Shown piece after piece: positions 44,004 through 53,204 of a stretch of 60,506 nt of DNA (the stretch's first letter is position 1; each line of letters starts with the position of its first letter). The notes under the pieces were generated by a model. It was not told the DNA's origin and ran no database searches. It was given only the letters and a program-made list of their open reading frames with translations. Both the position numbers and the translations under genes were made by a program. The stretch is from NCBI GenBank assembly GCA_016931535.1, contig JAFGEP010000077.1:1-60506 (forward strand), written 5' to 3'. This stretch comes from Bradymonadales bacterium (lineage in GTDB: Bacteria; Myxococcota_A; Bradymonadia; JAFGEP01).

Positions 44004-44627
44004 ATGGCACGCATCGGTTCCGTCGCGCTGATTGTAACCCTTTTCTCGATTGCCGCCCCTGTCGCCCAGGCGAAGGGCCCGCATTTCTTGGCAGAAGCCG
44101 GTGTTGGGATGATCGGCGGCCTTTCTGACGCCGATACCACCGATCTGGGCATCGCCGGGGGAATCGTGCTAGGGGTGGGCGGAAGGCCAGCCGGCTCCTG
44201 GCTGCGCTACTACTTCCTGATGGAGTTTCTGGCAGGGGAGTACGGGCGACAACACGACCAGAACTACAGGACAATCGAGCTGGCACGGACCATCTTCGAT
44301 GCGGGAATGGGCCTCCGCGTGGTCGTGCCCATCACACCCCAGATCCGGTTCTTCGGAGACATCCTGGGGGTCCTGGTCGTATCCTCCACCGAGTTCACGG
44401 GAGATTTCCTGTTGGAGGAGGTGGGCTCCTCCGAGCTGGATGGCGGATTTCGTCTCGGCACAGGGCTTCAGTTCCGCCCCATCGAGATGTTGAGCCTCGG
44501 AGCCCGGTTCGGCATGACCACCACCTTCAGCCACTTTGATGACGACGGCGGGCGCGGCTGGCTGGTCGGCTTCGACTCGGAGTACGGACACTGGGAGCTC
44601 GGCCTGCAGGCCAGCTTCTACTTCTAG
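44004..44627 (+). CDS. Outer-membrane beta-barrel protein
   Basis: A 207-residue protein with a signal peptide ending VAQAKG and an alternating pattern of short amphipathic strands (GIAGGIVLGVGGR, LRYYFLMEFLAGEY, FRLGTGLQFRPIEM, WELGLQASFYF), as in small eight-strand barrels. The C-terminal Phe is the usual barrel-assembly signal. AAGGAGGTG lies upstream of the ATG at 44004. No specific function can be assigned. It is followed after 29 bases by the acidic Cys-repeat gene. Confidence 0.78.
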   Translation: MARIGSVALIVTLFSIAAPVAQAKGPHFLAEAGVGMIGGLSDADTTDLGIAGGIVLGVGGRPAGSWLRYYFLMEFLAGEYGRQHDQNYRTIELARTIFDAGMGLRVVVPITPQIRFFGDILGVLVVSSTEFTGDFLLEEVGSSELDGGFRLGTGLQFRPIEMLSLGARFGMTTTFSHFDDDGGRGWLVGFDSEYGHWELGLQASFYF

Positions 44628-44656
44628 GCAGAACCGGATCAACATCGGGTGAACAG

Positions 44657-45841
44657 ATGCGGCATGTTCCACACTCAAAGAGGGAAACCGACCCAATCGA
44701 CCAGGTGGATCAGAGGAAGCCCCTGGCAAGATCAAAAGGGCAGCTCGCGCGATGGCCCCTGGTGGTGTGCGCGGCCTTGGCCTTGCTCTGGCCCGCGACC
44801 GGCGAGGCGTTCCAGATCGAGGGCACGGGGGACTTCCAGATCAGCCTGACTGGCAGCAACCTGGACGACTACGCGGTGCTCTGTCTGGCGGGCTTCGACC
44901 TGGTCCCGGGGGGACGACCCGGAGACCTGCAGCTCCTGCTCTTCGCCGAGTTCGGCCCCCGAGACGTGATCAGCGGGAGCAGCGAGCGTGCTGGCCAGAT
45001 CTGGATCGAGATCCCGACCAGGCTGTTGCGCAGGGGCTATCCCACCCTCCTCTCCACAGCCTCACTTACTGGCCCGGCTCAATTGGTGGAGTGGAACCGG
45101 GAGGGGATCGCCACCTTCCAGGGACAGGTGGAGATGGGGTGGCTGGAGATCACGGCCGATTACGAAGGGGACGACCTGATCTCCATCGATCTGTCCTGCG
45201 AGATCACGTTCACCGACACGGTCCGGGCAGAAAACAGGTCCGTGGAAGGCCTGTTCTTCGGCGGCGCCGTGTTCGACGGGGTACCGACGACCCGCCCGCT
45301 GTACCCGACTACCCGTCGGGTCACCCGGGTGCAGCACGGCTGCTCGGGAGAGTACTACACCGTGGTCTACGAGGACCCCTATGCCCCCTATCCCTACACC
45401 TACCCGGTCGAACAGGAGCAAGGTTGCGCCGGAGACGACCTGTCGGACGACGACGAGGCCTACTACTACAACGATGGCGACAGCTCGGGCTGCCAGGGTG
45501 ACACCCTCGATGACGACCAGGCTCAAGACGATGGCGGCTGTGAAGGGGAGTCCTCCACGGGCGACGACTACTACGACGATTCCAGCGCCTCCTGCTCCGA
45601 CGACGACACCTCGACAGGCGACGGCGATGAGGACAGCGGCGACGATCTGCAGTGTGCGGGTGACGACCTGGAGGGTGAGACCACTGCCGCCTCGATCTGT
45701 CCCCTTCCTACCCGCCCGCGTTCCCAACGCCTGGTGCGGACCTTCTTGCGGAACATCCACATCTGGCTTCCTCTGATGGTGATCCTGTTCTGGAGGCGCC
45801 GGCTTCGTGCCATCGAAAGAACTGCGCGGCGAGAGAGCTGA
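44657..45841 (+). CDS. Secreted protein with acidic Cys repeats and C-terminal membrane anchor
   Basis: A 394-residue protein with a hydrophobic export signal at about 33-51, a beta-rich domain to about 240, and then a very acidic tail in which Cys recurs every 20-25 residues (GCAGDD, GCQGDT, GCEGES, SCSDDD, QCAGDD). The end is Pro-rich, a hydrophobic segment (IHIWLPLMVILFW) and an Arg-rich terminus (RRRLRAIERTARRES). This tripartite end resembles sorting signals processed by membrane proteases, for example MYXO-CTERM proteins, though the motif differs. The long N-region suggests the true start could be later, but no better codon was seen. Confidence 0.72.
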   Translation: MRHVPHSKRETDPIDQVDQRKPLARSKGQLARWPLVVCAALALLWPATGEAFQIEGTGDFQISLTGSNLDDYAVLCLAGFDLVPGGRPGDLQLLLFAEFGPRDVISGSSERAGQIWIEIPTRLLRRGYPTLLSTASLTGPAQLVEWNREGIATFQGQVEMGWLEITADYEGDDLISIDLSCEITFTDTVRAENRSVEGLFFGGAVFDGVPTTRPLYPTTRRVTRVQHGCSGEYYTVVYEDPYAPYPYTYPVEQEQGCAGDDLSDDDEAYYYNDGDSSGCQGDTLDDDQAQDDGGCEGESSTGDDYYDDSSASCSDDDTSTGDGDEDSGDDLQCAGDDLEGETTAASICPLPTRPRSQRLVRTFLRNIHIWLPLMVILFWRRRLRAIERTARRES

Positions 45842-46062
45842 GACCCGGCTGCCGGCTGATCATCGCGACCCGCCTTCGGAGGGACCATCAACCTGGCCAC
45901 AGAAGACCGACGGAGCCGCTCGTCGCCCACCCCTGCAGCGCTGCCGGTACAACCGCCCGGACGGTGCCCAGTCAGCCAGGCGGATGGCGATTCGATCCTC
46001 TGGAGCGCCATAACAACGTGGCGGCCGGCTGCCAGGGATCTCGCGACAGAGGTGGCGAGCGG

Positions 46063-47622
46063 TCAGGGCGCGAACACGCCGACCTGCAGGATCTTGGTCA
46101 GGATATCCCGGGTGAGGTTCCGCTTGCCGCCGCGTCCGAAGGCATCCACCAGCCAGACCTCGGTGTCCATGGAGGAGCTCACGGAAGAGCCGATGAACAC
46201 GACGGTGTTGCCACTGGGAGAGATGGCCGTTCGGCTGATCTGGATGACACAACCGGAGGGGGTGTACTCCTCTTCCACCTCGTCGTAGCAGTCGGGGCCA
46301 CCGTGGTTTGTACCGGGGTTCTCCAGGACGACCTGCATGCTGTCCAGCCCCGGGTCGATCGCGACCAGGTTGGTGATGGGGATGTCCAGGTCGACGCAGT
46401 CGTTGGAACCCACGAACAGGATGCGGCCATCGGACCGCCACATCGGAGCCGCGGTGACCTTGTTGTACTCTCCCGGATCGAGATAGGGCCCGCTGGTCGC
46501 CTGCATGCAGGAGAAGCGCCCGTAAGGGCCGATCACGCGGTGACCGGGCACACAGACACCGTCGGCCGTCTCGTGGTAGGCATCCAGGTCGCACTCGTGG
46601 TAAGTGCCGCAGTCGGCATCGCTGCTGCAGCCGGCCGGGTTGTCCGGGGTGGTCAGCAGGTGGGCTTCGGACCGGTTGATGAGATTCAGGACGAGCTGCT
46701 CGCCCTTGCAGCGGGGGTTCTCCGGGTTGAGGTCGGAGCACTCGTACTCGTCGTTGGCGCACACGGGATTGCCGGGGTCGCAGGGCTCGGCCATGTCCCA
46801 GGCCATGGTGAAGATGGCCAGGTACTGGCCGTCGGGAGAGACCGACATGTCCATGTGGCCCTGGTAGAACGAGCCGGGGTACCCCTCGATGTCGGAGACG
46901 AAGTGGTAGAGCAGGCGTTGGTCGGTCGGATTGGTCACCGACACCTCGATCAGATCGGCCGAGGAGAGGCTATTGGGGATATTGGCGATGACCCGGTCGA
47001 TGTGGGGGGCGTAGTGGAAACCTCCCGGCAGACCTCCCTCTTCGTAGATCGTGAGGAGCTGCACCTCCGACCCGCCGGCCAGCGGCTGGGCGTAGACCAC
47101 GCCGTTGCGGGCGTAGACCACGTACTGGGGGCCGACCTCCCACCCCTGGACGTTGTTGGAAACCACCCGGGCCGAGGTGGAAACCGAGTAGCTGGAGTCG
47201 ATGGGCGCGATCATCAAGGTCCCGGTGGAGGCCTGCGGATCGATCCAGAGGGCGTAATCCAGCTCCGGTGCCAGGGCGCACTCCACTTCGCAGGTGAAGC
47301 TTCCGCCGGTCACCTGGGTCTTGTCGCATCGGCTCCAGCTGCAGTCCTGGTCGGTCACCCACATCTCCCAGTACTCCTCCGGGTCGGGTACCCGGGTCTG
47401 GGTCACGTAGGAGATGACGATCTCCTCGCCGCTGGGCTGGTCGGGCAGATCCGCACTGGTGTCGCCAGCATCCGTCCCGGCCGAGCCATCCCTCCGCTGG
47501 TCCTCCACACCGGTATCGGTCACGCCATTGTGATCATCGTCATCGTCCGAGGGGGGACAGGCGACCAACAGCAGGCCGGTGGCCAAGACTATCGCAATCT
47601 GCCTGGATCTCTTGCGTTCCAT
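46063..47622 (-). CDS. Lipoprotein with beta-propeller repeats (TolB-like)
   Basis: A 519-residue lipoprotein with lipobox LLLVAC, an acidic Asp-rich linker and a propeller-like body. Repeats such as HMDMSVSPDGQYLAIFTM and AISPSGNTVVFIGSS resemble TolB/WD-like blades with the SPDG turn. Several Cys in the middle (DCSWSRCDK, CEVECALAP, CSSDADCGTYHECDLD) suggest disulfides. GGGAGAG precedes the ATG at 47622. It may bind another envelope protein or glycan; function unknown. Confidence 0.72.
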   Translation of the reverse strand: MERKRSRQIAIVLATGLLLVACPPSDDDDDHNGVTDTGVEDQRRDGSAGTDAGDTSADLPDQPSGEEIVISYVTQTRVPDPEEYWEMWVTDQDCSWSRCDKTQVTGGSFTCEVECALAPELDYALWIDPQASTGTLMIAPIDSSYSVSTSARVVSNNVQGWEVGPQYVVYARNGVVYAQPLAGGSEVQLLTIYEEGGLPGGFHYAPHIDRVIANIPNSLSSADLIEVSVTNPTDQRLLYHFVSDIEGYPGSFYQGHMDMSVSPDGQYLAIFTMAWDMAEPCDPGNPVCANDEYECSDLNPENPRCKGEQLVLNLINRSEAHLLTTPDNPAGCSSDADCGTYHECDLDAYHETADGVCVPGHRVIGPYGRFSCMQATSGPYLDPGEYNKVTAAPMWRSDGRILFVGSNDCVDLDIPITNLVAIDPGLDSMQVVLENPGTNHGGPDCYDEVEEEYTPSGCVIQISRTAISPSGNTVVFIGSSVSSSMDTEVWLVDAFGRGGKRNLTRDILTKILQVGVFAP

Positions 47623-47858
47623 GGATGCTCTCCCGTGTGATCTCTGCGCGGTCGTCACGACAACCGACGGTTATTGTAGTGAGGAGCTCCAACCGTCTCA
47701 AATGGGTCGCTCGAGCCGACCCAGAGGGCAATGACCGGCCTGGTCCCCCAAGTGCCAGCGCTCCTCTCGACGGCCTGCTTCACGCAGGCGCGTAGAGGAA
47801 CAAAAACAGCTCCAGGCCGCCCCCCGCACGAGTGATGGTGCGGTCTTGAACCCCTACC

Positions 47859-48062
47859 CTAGCCCAGCTCCTCCCGGTCTTCCTCGTCATCAGGGCTGGG
47901 ATCGTTGACCGACGGGAACCTCTGGATCTCGTTGCGGGCGATGGTCCAGGCGCGCTGGACGATCCAGGAAAGCGACCGATCCTGGCGGTTGGCCTCGCGC
48001 TTGATCTCTTCGAGCATATCCTCGGGAAAGTAGAGGCTCTGTTTTCTCTTGTCACTCTTCAT
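47859..48062 (-). CDS. Small ribbon-helix-helix protein
   Basis: A 67-residue protein matching the Arc/CopG-like fold: KQSLYFPEDMLEEIKREA is the strand and first helix, and SLSWIVQRAWTIARNEI the second. It resembles small RHH proteins common in Myxococcota. It probably binds DNA as a dimer, but no partner toxin gene is adjacent. GGGAGGGGAG precedes the ATG. It is between two lipoprotein genes on the same strand, 68 bases after the CBM9-like gene. Confidence 0.75.
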   Translation of the reverse strand: MKSDKRKQSLYFPEDMLEEIKREANRQDRSLSWIVQRAWTIARNEIQRFPSVNDPSPDDEEDREELG

Positions 48063-48130
48063 CGTGCTCCCCTCCCGACCCGGACTCACCTCCTGCACTC
48101 GTTTCAGTGAGCCGTCGTTCACCACCGGCC

Positions 48131-49645
48131 TCACGGCGTTGCCGGTGCCGTCCCGGCAGGAATCACTTCCAGTGGTACGGGCTGCTCCCGTGAGCGGATG
48201 CGATCCAGGGTGATCCGCCGCCCTCTCTCCGCGCCGGTGCCTTCTGCCACACCAGGGCGGAGTGTGGTCAGGGTCCGTCGGCCACCGCCACAAGTCGCCC
48301 CGGTGGCAGGGTTCTCGCGGATGGTGGGACGAACGGATGGGCTCTCCTGCTGTCCCTGGACAGATCCGGTCTGCTCGGACCCGCTTGCGGTCTCGTCAGG
48401 CTGTCCGGAACCGTTGACCAGGACGATCTCCCCGAACTTGTCTGGCTGGTGGAAGGAACCGCCGAAGACCGGGCTCCAGGCGGCGGTCAGTGTCTCCCCA
48501 TCGGCGGTGCGGTCGTATCGGTAGAAGTTGCCGCGCAGGATCTCCCCACCTCGGGCCCGGGGACCGAAATCGGGCAGCGAACGCCAGGGGATGGCAAACT
48601 CGGCCGACCATCGTCGATCCCGGTCATCTCGCTGATTCAACGTCCCGTTCACCTCGACGGCCGCCTGCAGCCCTTCGATGTTCCTGGCTCGAGCCGCTGC
48701 CAGATCCCGGTTGGCGGCCCGATCGAAGATGGCATCGAAGACGGTTCCCAGAGGATTGATCTGGATCTCCACGTAGTTACGGCCATCGCCCCGGGGATCC
48801 AGGTAGACTTCCAGCACCTCTTCCTCCCACAGGTCTCCGTCCCGCTGCGCAATCGTACTCCAGATATCCTGATCTTGAGCGGTAATCCCGATGTACAGGT
48901 ACTGCTCGTCCCACAGCATCCGCGCCTGGGTCCGGATCCCCCGCATCTCCGAGCCATCGTTGGGATGGATGAAGGCGCTGGTATTCTCGGCACGGCGCCA
49001 GTGCGGCTCGCGCAGGGAGCCGTCGATGGTCAGCTCCCCCTGCAGGGGGGAAACCTCGTAGCGGACGAGGTGTATCCTGGACTCGAACGATCCGACATGC
49101 AGTCGGCCTGTCGGATCGGTCGTACCCTGGCCGGGATTGGCGATCTCCATGCGGGCCCCATCCACTCGGCGCCACAACCCCAGGTAGATATTCACGGTGC
49201 CGGTCCCCATGTGGGCGGCCAGATCGACCGTCTGCTGGTCGCGGATGATGTCCCCCTCCCTCCAGTACAAGGAGGTGTACAGCCCACCGACCATCTCGTG
49301 ATCCAGGTTCTGCCGCTGGCTCCCACTGTCCAGGTGGACAAAGATCTCCCAGCGATCCTCCACCCTTGCCAGCACCCGCCAGGTCCAGGTGATGGTGAAC
49401 GATGAGCCGATCTCCACCACCTCCGGCTCGATATCGTAGCCGACCAGCTCCACCTGGTCGCCAAACACCGCGCCGATGGGGTGCCCGACCTGGGGAACCT
49501 CGGTCAACAGCTGCTCCTGGATGCGCTGGCGCTGGTCCTGGGTCAACAGGGGAATCGGCTCGCTGATCTTCTGGCAGCCCAGGGCCAACCCTGCCGCAAC
49601 AAGCAGGACCGCAACCGAAAGACTGACATCTCTTCTTCTGTCCAT
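48131..49645 (-). CDS. Lipoprotein with CBM9-like domain
   Basis: A 504-residue lipoprotein with lipobox LALGC. Residues 65-200 form a beta-sandwich (VELVGYDIEPEVVEIGSSF, VNIYLGLWRRVDG), and residues 215-410 resemble a family-9 carbohydrate-binding or DOMON-like domain (MLWDEQYLYIGITAQDQDI, LEVYLDPRGDGRNYVEI, FAIPWRSLPDFGP). The last 80 residues are polar and low-complexity. It may bind a glycan or haem at the surface. GGGAG precedes the ATG at 49645; an earlier in-frame ATG at 49753 gives no lipoprotein signal. Confidence 0.78.
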   Translation of the reverse strand: MDRRRDVSLSVAVLLVAAGLALGCQKISEPIPLLTQDQRQRIQEQLLTEVPQVGHPIGAVFGDQVELVGYDIEPEVVEIGSSFTITWTWRVLARVEDRWEIFVHLDSGSQRQNLDHEMVGGLYTSLYWREGDIIRDQQTVDLAAHMGTGTVNIYLGLWRRVDGARMEIANPGQGTTDPTGRLHVGSFESRIHLVRYEVSPLQGELTIDGSLREPHWRRAENTSAFIHPNDGSEMRGIRTQARMLWDEQYLYIGITAQDQDIWSTIAQRDGDLWEEEVLEVYLDPRGDGRNYVEIQINPLGTVFDAIFDRAANRDLAAARARNIEGLQAAVEVNGTLNQRDDRDRRWSAEFAIPWRSLPDFGPRARGGEILRGNFYRYDRTADGETLTAAWSPVFGGSFHQPDKFGEIVLVNGSGQPDETASGSEQTGSVQGQQESPSVRPTIRENPATGATCGGGRRTLTTLRPGVAEGTGAERGRRITLDRIRSREQPVPLEVIPAGTAPATP

Positions 49646-49833
49646 TCTCGGTCTCCCCATTCGGTTGATCCAATCGAGTCGCGGAACTCTAGCGAAAATC
49701 AGCCGTCTCCACAAGGCACCGACCGTAGCACCTACCAGTAGTGCCCCCTTCACCCGATGAAAGGTGGACTTGGACTTGCATCGACATTTCTGCCATATAT
49801 CTCGGATCCGGATCCGACGGGAAGCCGATCGAG

Positions 49834-51066
49834 ATGGCCATCATCGTACAGAAATACGGCGGTAGTTCGGTCGCCACGCCCCAACGCATCAAGGAGGTGG
49901 CCGCCAAGGTGGTCGCCACCCGCAACCGAGGCTACGACGTCGTCGTGGTGGTCAGCGCCATGGGCAACCAGACCGATGACCTGATGGCGCTAGCCCGACA
50001 GGTCACCCCTCACCCCAACAGCCGCGAGCTGGACATGCTGGTGACCGTCGGGGAACGGATCAGCATGGCCCTGCTGTCCATGGCCATCCACGACCTGGGC
50101 TACCATGCCATCAGCTTCACCGGCAGCCAGTCCGGGATCATCACCAACGACACCCCGGGCGCCGCCCGCATCCTCGACATCCGGCCCTACCGGGTGCAGG
50201 ACGAGCTGGCCCGGGGAAACATCGTCATCGTGGCCGGCTACCAGGGCGTCAGCTACAAGCTGGAGGTCACCACCCTGGGGCGGGGAGGCTCCGACACTAC
50301 CGCGGTCGCACTGGCCGCCGCCCTCTCGGCGGAGGCCTGTGAGATCTACAGCGACGTGGATGGCGTCTACACCGCCGATCCCAGGGTGGTGCTGGACGCT
50401 GCCCGCCTCGTCGAGATCGACTACGAGGAGATGCAGGAGCTGGCCCGCTTCGGGGCCAAGGTGCTCAACCCGGAAGCGGTGGAGTTCGCCAGGCGATCGG
50501 GTATCCAGCTATTTGCCAAGGCTACCTCGGGCTCCGACCAGCACACCGCCATCCGGCGCCCCGATGGCTTTCCCGACACCTTGCTGGCGGAACAACGGGC
50601 CAACTATGTGACCGGAGTGACCGGCTGCACCAAGATCCTCCTGGTGGAACATCGCGGAGAACCGGATCGCGAGCACCTTCCGGACGCTCTGCTCGCAGAG
50701 CTGGAGCCCTGCGAGATCCTGTACTCGGCGATCGATGCCAGGGAGCGAACCGTTAGGCTGGTGCTCCACACCGAAAACATGAGACAGCCGGTGAGCTTCA
50801 TCGAGGAGGCGGCGGCACGCTTTGCAGGCACCTTGTCCATCACGCAGGACCTGGGCCTGGTAACCGCCGTCGGCTCCCGGGCAGGTTGCACGCCGGCTGC
50901 CCTGCGCCGGCTCCTGTCATCCATCGAGAGATCCTCCATCCACCCCAGGCTCTCCTTCACCAGCCGCCTGGCGGTCTCCGCCCTCATCCCGCGAACCGAC
51001 GTGGACCGGGCCGTCCAGGTGGTCCACGGTGAGTTCTTCGGCAGTGATCATGCACCAGGCCTCTGA
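49834..51066 (+). CDS. lysC: Aspartate kinase
   Basis: A 410-residue kinase for the first step of lysine, threonine and methionine synthesis, making beta-aspartyl phosphate. [10 protein letters not shown] is the phosphate-binding start, [15 protein letters not shown] and [15 protein letters not shown] the substrate and catalytic regions, and [13 protein letters not shown] follows. The C-terminal 130 residues hold two ACT domains that bind the feedback amino acid. GGGAAG lies upstream of the ATG. It is divergent from the CBM9-like gene, and its 3' end overlaps the oppD-like start by 17 bases. Confidence 0.93.
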   Translation: MAIIVQKYGGSSVATPQRIKEVAAKVVATRNRGYDVVVVVSAMGNQTDDLMALARQVTPHPNSRELDMLVTVGERISMALLSMAIHDLGYHAISFTGSQSGIITNDTPGAARILDIRPYRVQDELARGNIVIVAGYQGVSYKLEVTTLGRGGSDTTAVALAAALSAEACEIYSDVDGVYTADPRVVLDAARLVEIDYEEMQELARFGAKVLNPEAVEFARRSGIQLFAKATSGSDQHTAIRRPDGFPDTLLAEQRANYVTGVTGCTKILLVEHRGEPDREHLPDALLAELEPCEILYSAIDARERTVRLVLHTENMRQPVSFIEEAAARFAGTLSITQDLGLVTAVGSRAGCTPAALRRLLSSIERSSIHPRLSFTSRLAVSALIPRTDVDRAVQVVHGEFFGSDHAPGL

Positions 51067-52126
51067 CGGCGCGGAGATCCTGCTTTCGGTCCAGGATCTG
51101 AAAACCTCCTTCCTCACCGAGCAGGGCGAGGCCCTGGCGGTGGACGGGATCTCCTTCGAGGTGCGCCAAGGGGAAACCGTCGGACTGGTGGGCGAATCGG
51201 GATGTGGCAAGAGCGTCACCGCACTCTCGATCATGAGACTGGTTCCCAGATCGAACGGTCGAATCCGAGCGGGCCGCATCTTGCTGGAGGGTCGAGACCT
51301 GCTGGCGCTGCCGGAACGGGAGATGCGCCAGCTCAGAGGCAACCGGATCGGCATGGTGTTCCAGGAGCCGCTGACCAGCCTGAACCCGGTATTCACCGTC
51401 GGCGACCAGATCATCGAGGCGATCCGCCTCCATCTACGGCTGTCAAGGCCTCGGGCAAGGGAGCTGGCCATCGATGTCCTCGGCAGGGTGGGGATCTGCT
51501 CGCCTGAGCTGCGGGTGGACGACTACCCCCACGAGCTGTCGGGAGGGATGATCCAGCGGGTCATGATCGCCATGGCGCTGGTTTGCCGCCCTTCCCTGCT
51601 GATCGCCGACGAGCCCACCACCGCCCTCGATGTGACCATCCAGGCCCAGATCCTGGATCTGCTGGCACAACTGCAACAAGAGCGGTCCATGAGCATCCTG
51701 CTCATCACCCACAACCTGGGCGTGGTGGCGCAGCTGGCCGACCGAGTGGCGGTCATGTACGCCGGCAAGGTGGTGGAACAGGCCGCCGTGGCCGAGTTGT
51801 TCGCAACTCCGCGCCATCCCTACACCATCGGGCTGTTCGAGAGCCTGCCCAGCCTCACCCGACGCACCTCCAGGTTGATGACCATCCCCGGTATGGTGCC
51901 GAGCCCTCTGGCACTGCCCCCCGGCTGCCGCTTCGTGACCCGCTGCGCCTTCGCCGATCCGAGCTGTGTCGAGCAAGAGCCGGATCTTCAGGACGTGGGG
52001 CGGGGCCATCGGACCGCCTGTCACTTCTGGCGCGAGATCGCGGCCGGAACCAGATCCCGCAAGGGACCGGTGGCTGGCGAATTCGACCGAAGGGCAGCGG
52101 TGGAGGAGCGAGGACTCGATGGATGA
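51050..52126 (+). CDS. Oligopeptide/dipeptide ABC importer ATP-binding protein (OppD-like)
   Basis: A 358-residue ABC ATPase. Walker A is GESGCGKS, the Q-loop [10 protein letters not shown], the ABC signature LSGGMIQRV and Walker [12 protein letters not shown], and the H-loop is ITHN. The C-terminal 60 residues have the Cys-rich oligopeptide motif ([15 protein letters not shown]), typical of Opp/Dpp ATPases. It should work with OppF-like and permease subunits in the cytoplasmic membrane. The permease and binding-protein genes are not in the window. The start at 51050 overlaps lysC; a GTG at 51029 is possible. Confidence 0.9.
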   Translation: MHQASDGAEILLSVQDLKTSFLTEQGEALAVDGISFEVRQGETVGLVGESGCGKSVTALSIMRLVPRSNGRIRAGRILLEGRDLLALPEREMRQLRGNRIGMVFQEPLTSLNPVFTVGDQIIEAIRLHLRLSRPRARELAIDVLGRVGICSPELRVDDYPHELSGGMIQRVMIAMALVCRPSLLIADEPTTALDVTIQAQILDLLAQLQQERSMSILLITHNLGVVAQLADRVAVMYAGKVVEQAAVAELFATPRHPYTIGLFESLPSLTRRTSRLMTIPGMVPSPLALPPGCRFVTRCAFADPSCVEQEPDLQDVGRGHRTACHFWREIAAGTRSRKGPVAGEFDRRAAVEERGLDG

Positions 52127-53165
52127 GCTGGAACACCAGGTGACCGCCCCCAACCACACCGCGAGGCTGGACCAGAGAACGCCGCTGTTGGTGGTTCGAG
52201 ACCTGGTCAAGCACTTCCCCATCCGAACGGGATTTCTGCGAAAGGCCGTCGGCGCGGTGCGCGCGGTGGATCGGGTTTCCTTTGATCTGGAGTCGGATGA
52301 GACCCTGGGGCTGGTCGGAGAGTCTGGCTGCGGCAAGACCACCTTGGGACGTACCATCCTGCGCCTGGTGGAGCCCACCTCGGGCCGGGCATTCTTCAAG
52401 GGGAAAGACCTCTTCGCCGCCAGTGGCGAGGAGATGCGCAAGCTAAGACGCCACATGCAGATGGTGTTCCAGGACCCCTACGCCAGCCTCAACCCCCGCA
52501 TGACCGTGGAGCAGATCGTGGGGATGCCGCTTTCCATCCATGGCATCGCCAGGGGAAGGCAGCGCCAGGAACGGGTCTGCGAGCTGCTTGGCCAGGTGGG
52601 TCTCGCGCCCCGCTTCCTGTCACGCTACCCTCACGAGTTCTCCGGGGGTCAACGACAACGCATCGGGCTGGCCCGCGCCCTGGCCCTCAACCCCGACCTG
52701 ATCCTCTGCGACGAGCCGGTCAGCGCACTGGATGTCTCCGTACAGGCCCAGGTATTGAACCTGTTGCAGGACATCAAGAAGGCCTTTCGGCTGTCCTACC
52801 TGTTGATCTCTCACGACCTGGCGGTCGTCCGCCACCTGGCCGATCGGACCGCAGTGATGTACCTGGGCAAGATCGCGGAGATCGCCCGATCCGAAGATCT
52901 CTTCACTCACCCCGCCCATCCCTATACCCAGGCCTTGCTCTCCGCCATCCCTTCGGCCAGCCCCGGCCAACGAGGGCAACAGATCCTCTTGTCTGGAGAC
53001 GTACCCACACCGATATCCCCCCCGCCGGGATGCCGATTCCACCCTCGCTGTCCGGTCGCATTCGACCGATGCCGCCTGGAGGAACCGATCGAGGTCGAGC
53101 TGGAGCCGGCTCACCGCGTGGCTTGCCACCTGTACGACCCCCATGCTGCCGTGCCATCCGGATGA
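52119..53165 (+). CDS. Oligopeptide/dipeptide ABC importer ATP-binding protein (OppF-like)
   Basis: A 348-residue partner of the OppD-like protein. GESGCGKT is Walker [13 protein letters not shown] the Q-loop, [11 protein letters not shown] the signature, [14 protein letters not shown]alker B and ISHDL the H-loop. [15 protein letters not shown] is the C-terminal Opp/Dpp motif. The ATG overlaps the OppD stop by eight bases, and GGAGGAG lies upstream, so the two are coupled. Together they form an ATPase heterodimer without its own permeases here. Confidence 0.9.
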   Translation: MDELEHQVTAPNHTARLDQRTPLLVVRDLVKHFPIRTGFLRKAVGAVRAVDRVSFDLESDETLGLVGESGCGKTTLGRTILRLVEPTSGRAFFKGKDLFAASGEEMRKLRRHMQMVFQDPYASLNPRMTVEQIVGMPLSIHGIARGRQRQERVCELLGQVGLAPRFLSRYPHEFSGGQRQRIGLARALALNPDLILCDEPVSALDVSVQAQVLNLLQDIKKAFRLSYLLISHDLAVVRHLADRTAVMYLGKIAEIARSEDLFTHPAHPYTQALLSAIPSASPGQRGQQILLSGDVPTPISPPPGCRFHPRCPVAFDRCRLEEPIEVELEPAHRVACHLYDPHAAVPSG

Positions 53166-53204
53166 GTAATCGCAGACCGGCATCCTAGCGGTGCAGGCTC
53201 AGCC

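Noticed and set aside
49768..49800. TTGGAC...ATATAT as a lysC promoter
   Set aside because: The spacing is 19 bases and the -10 match is poor; not listed as a feature.
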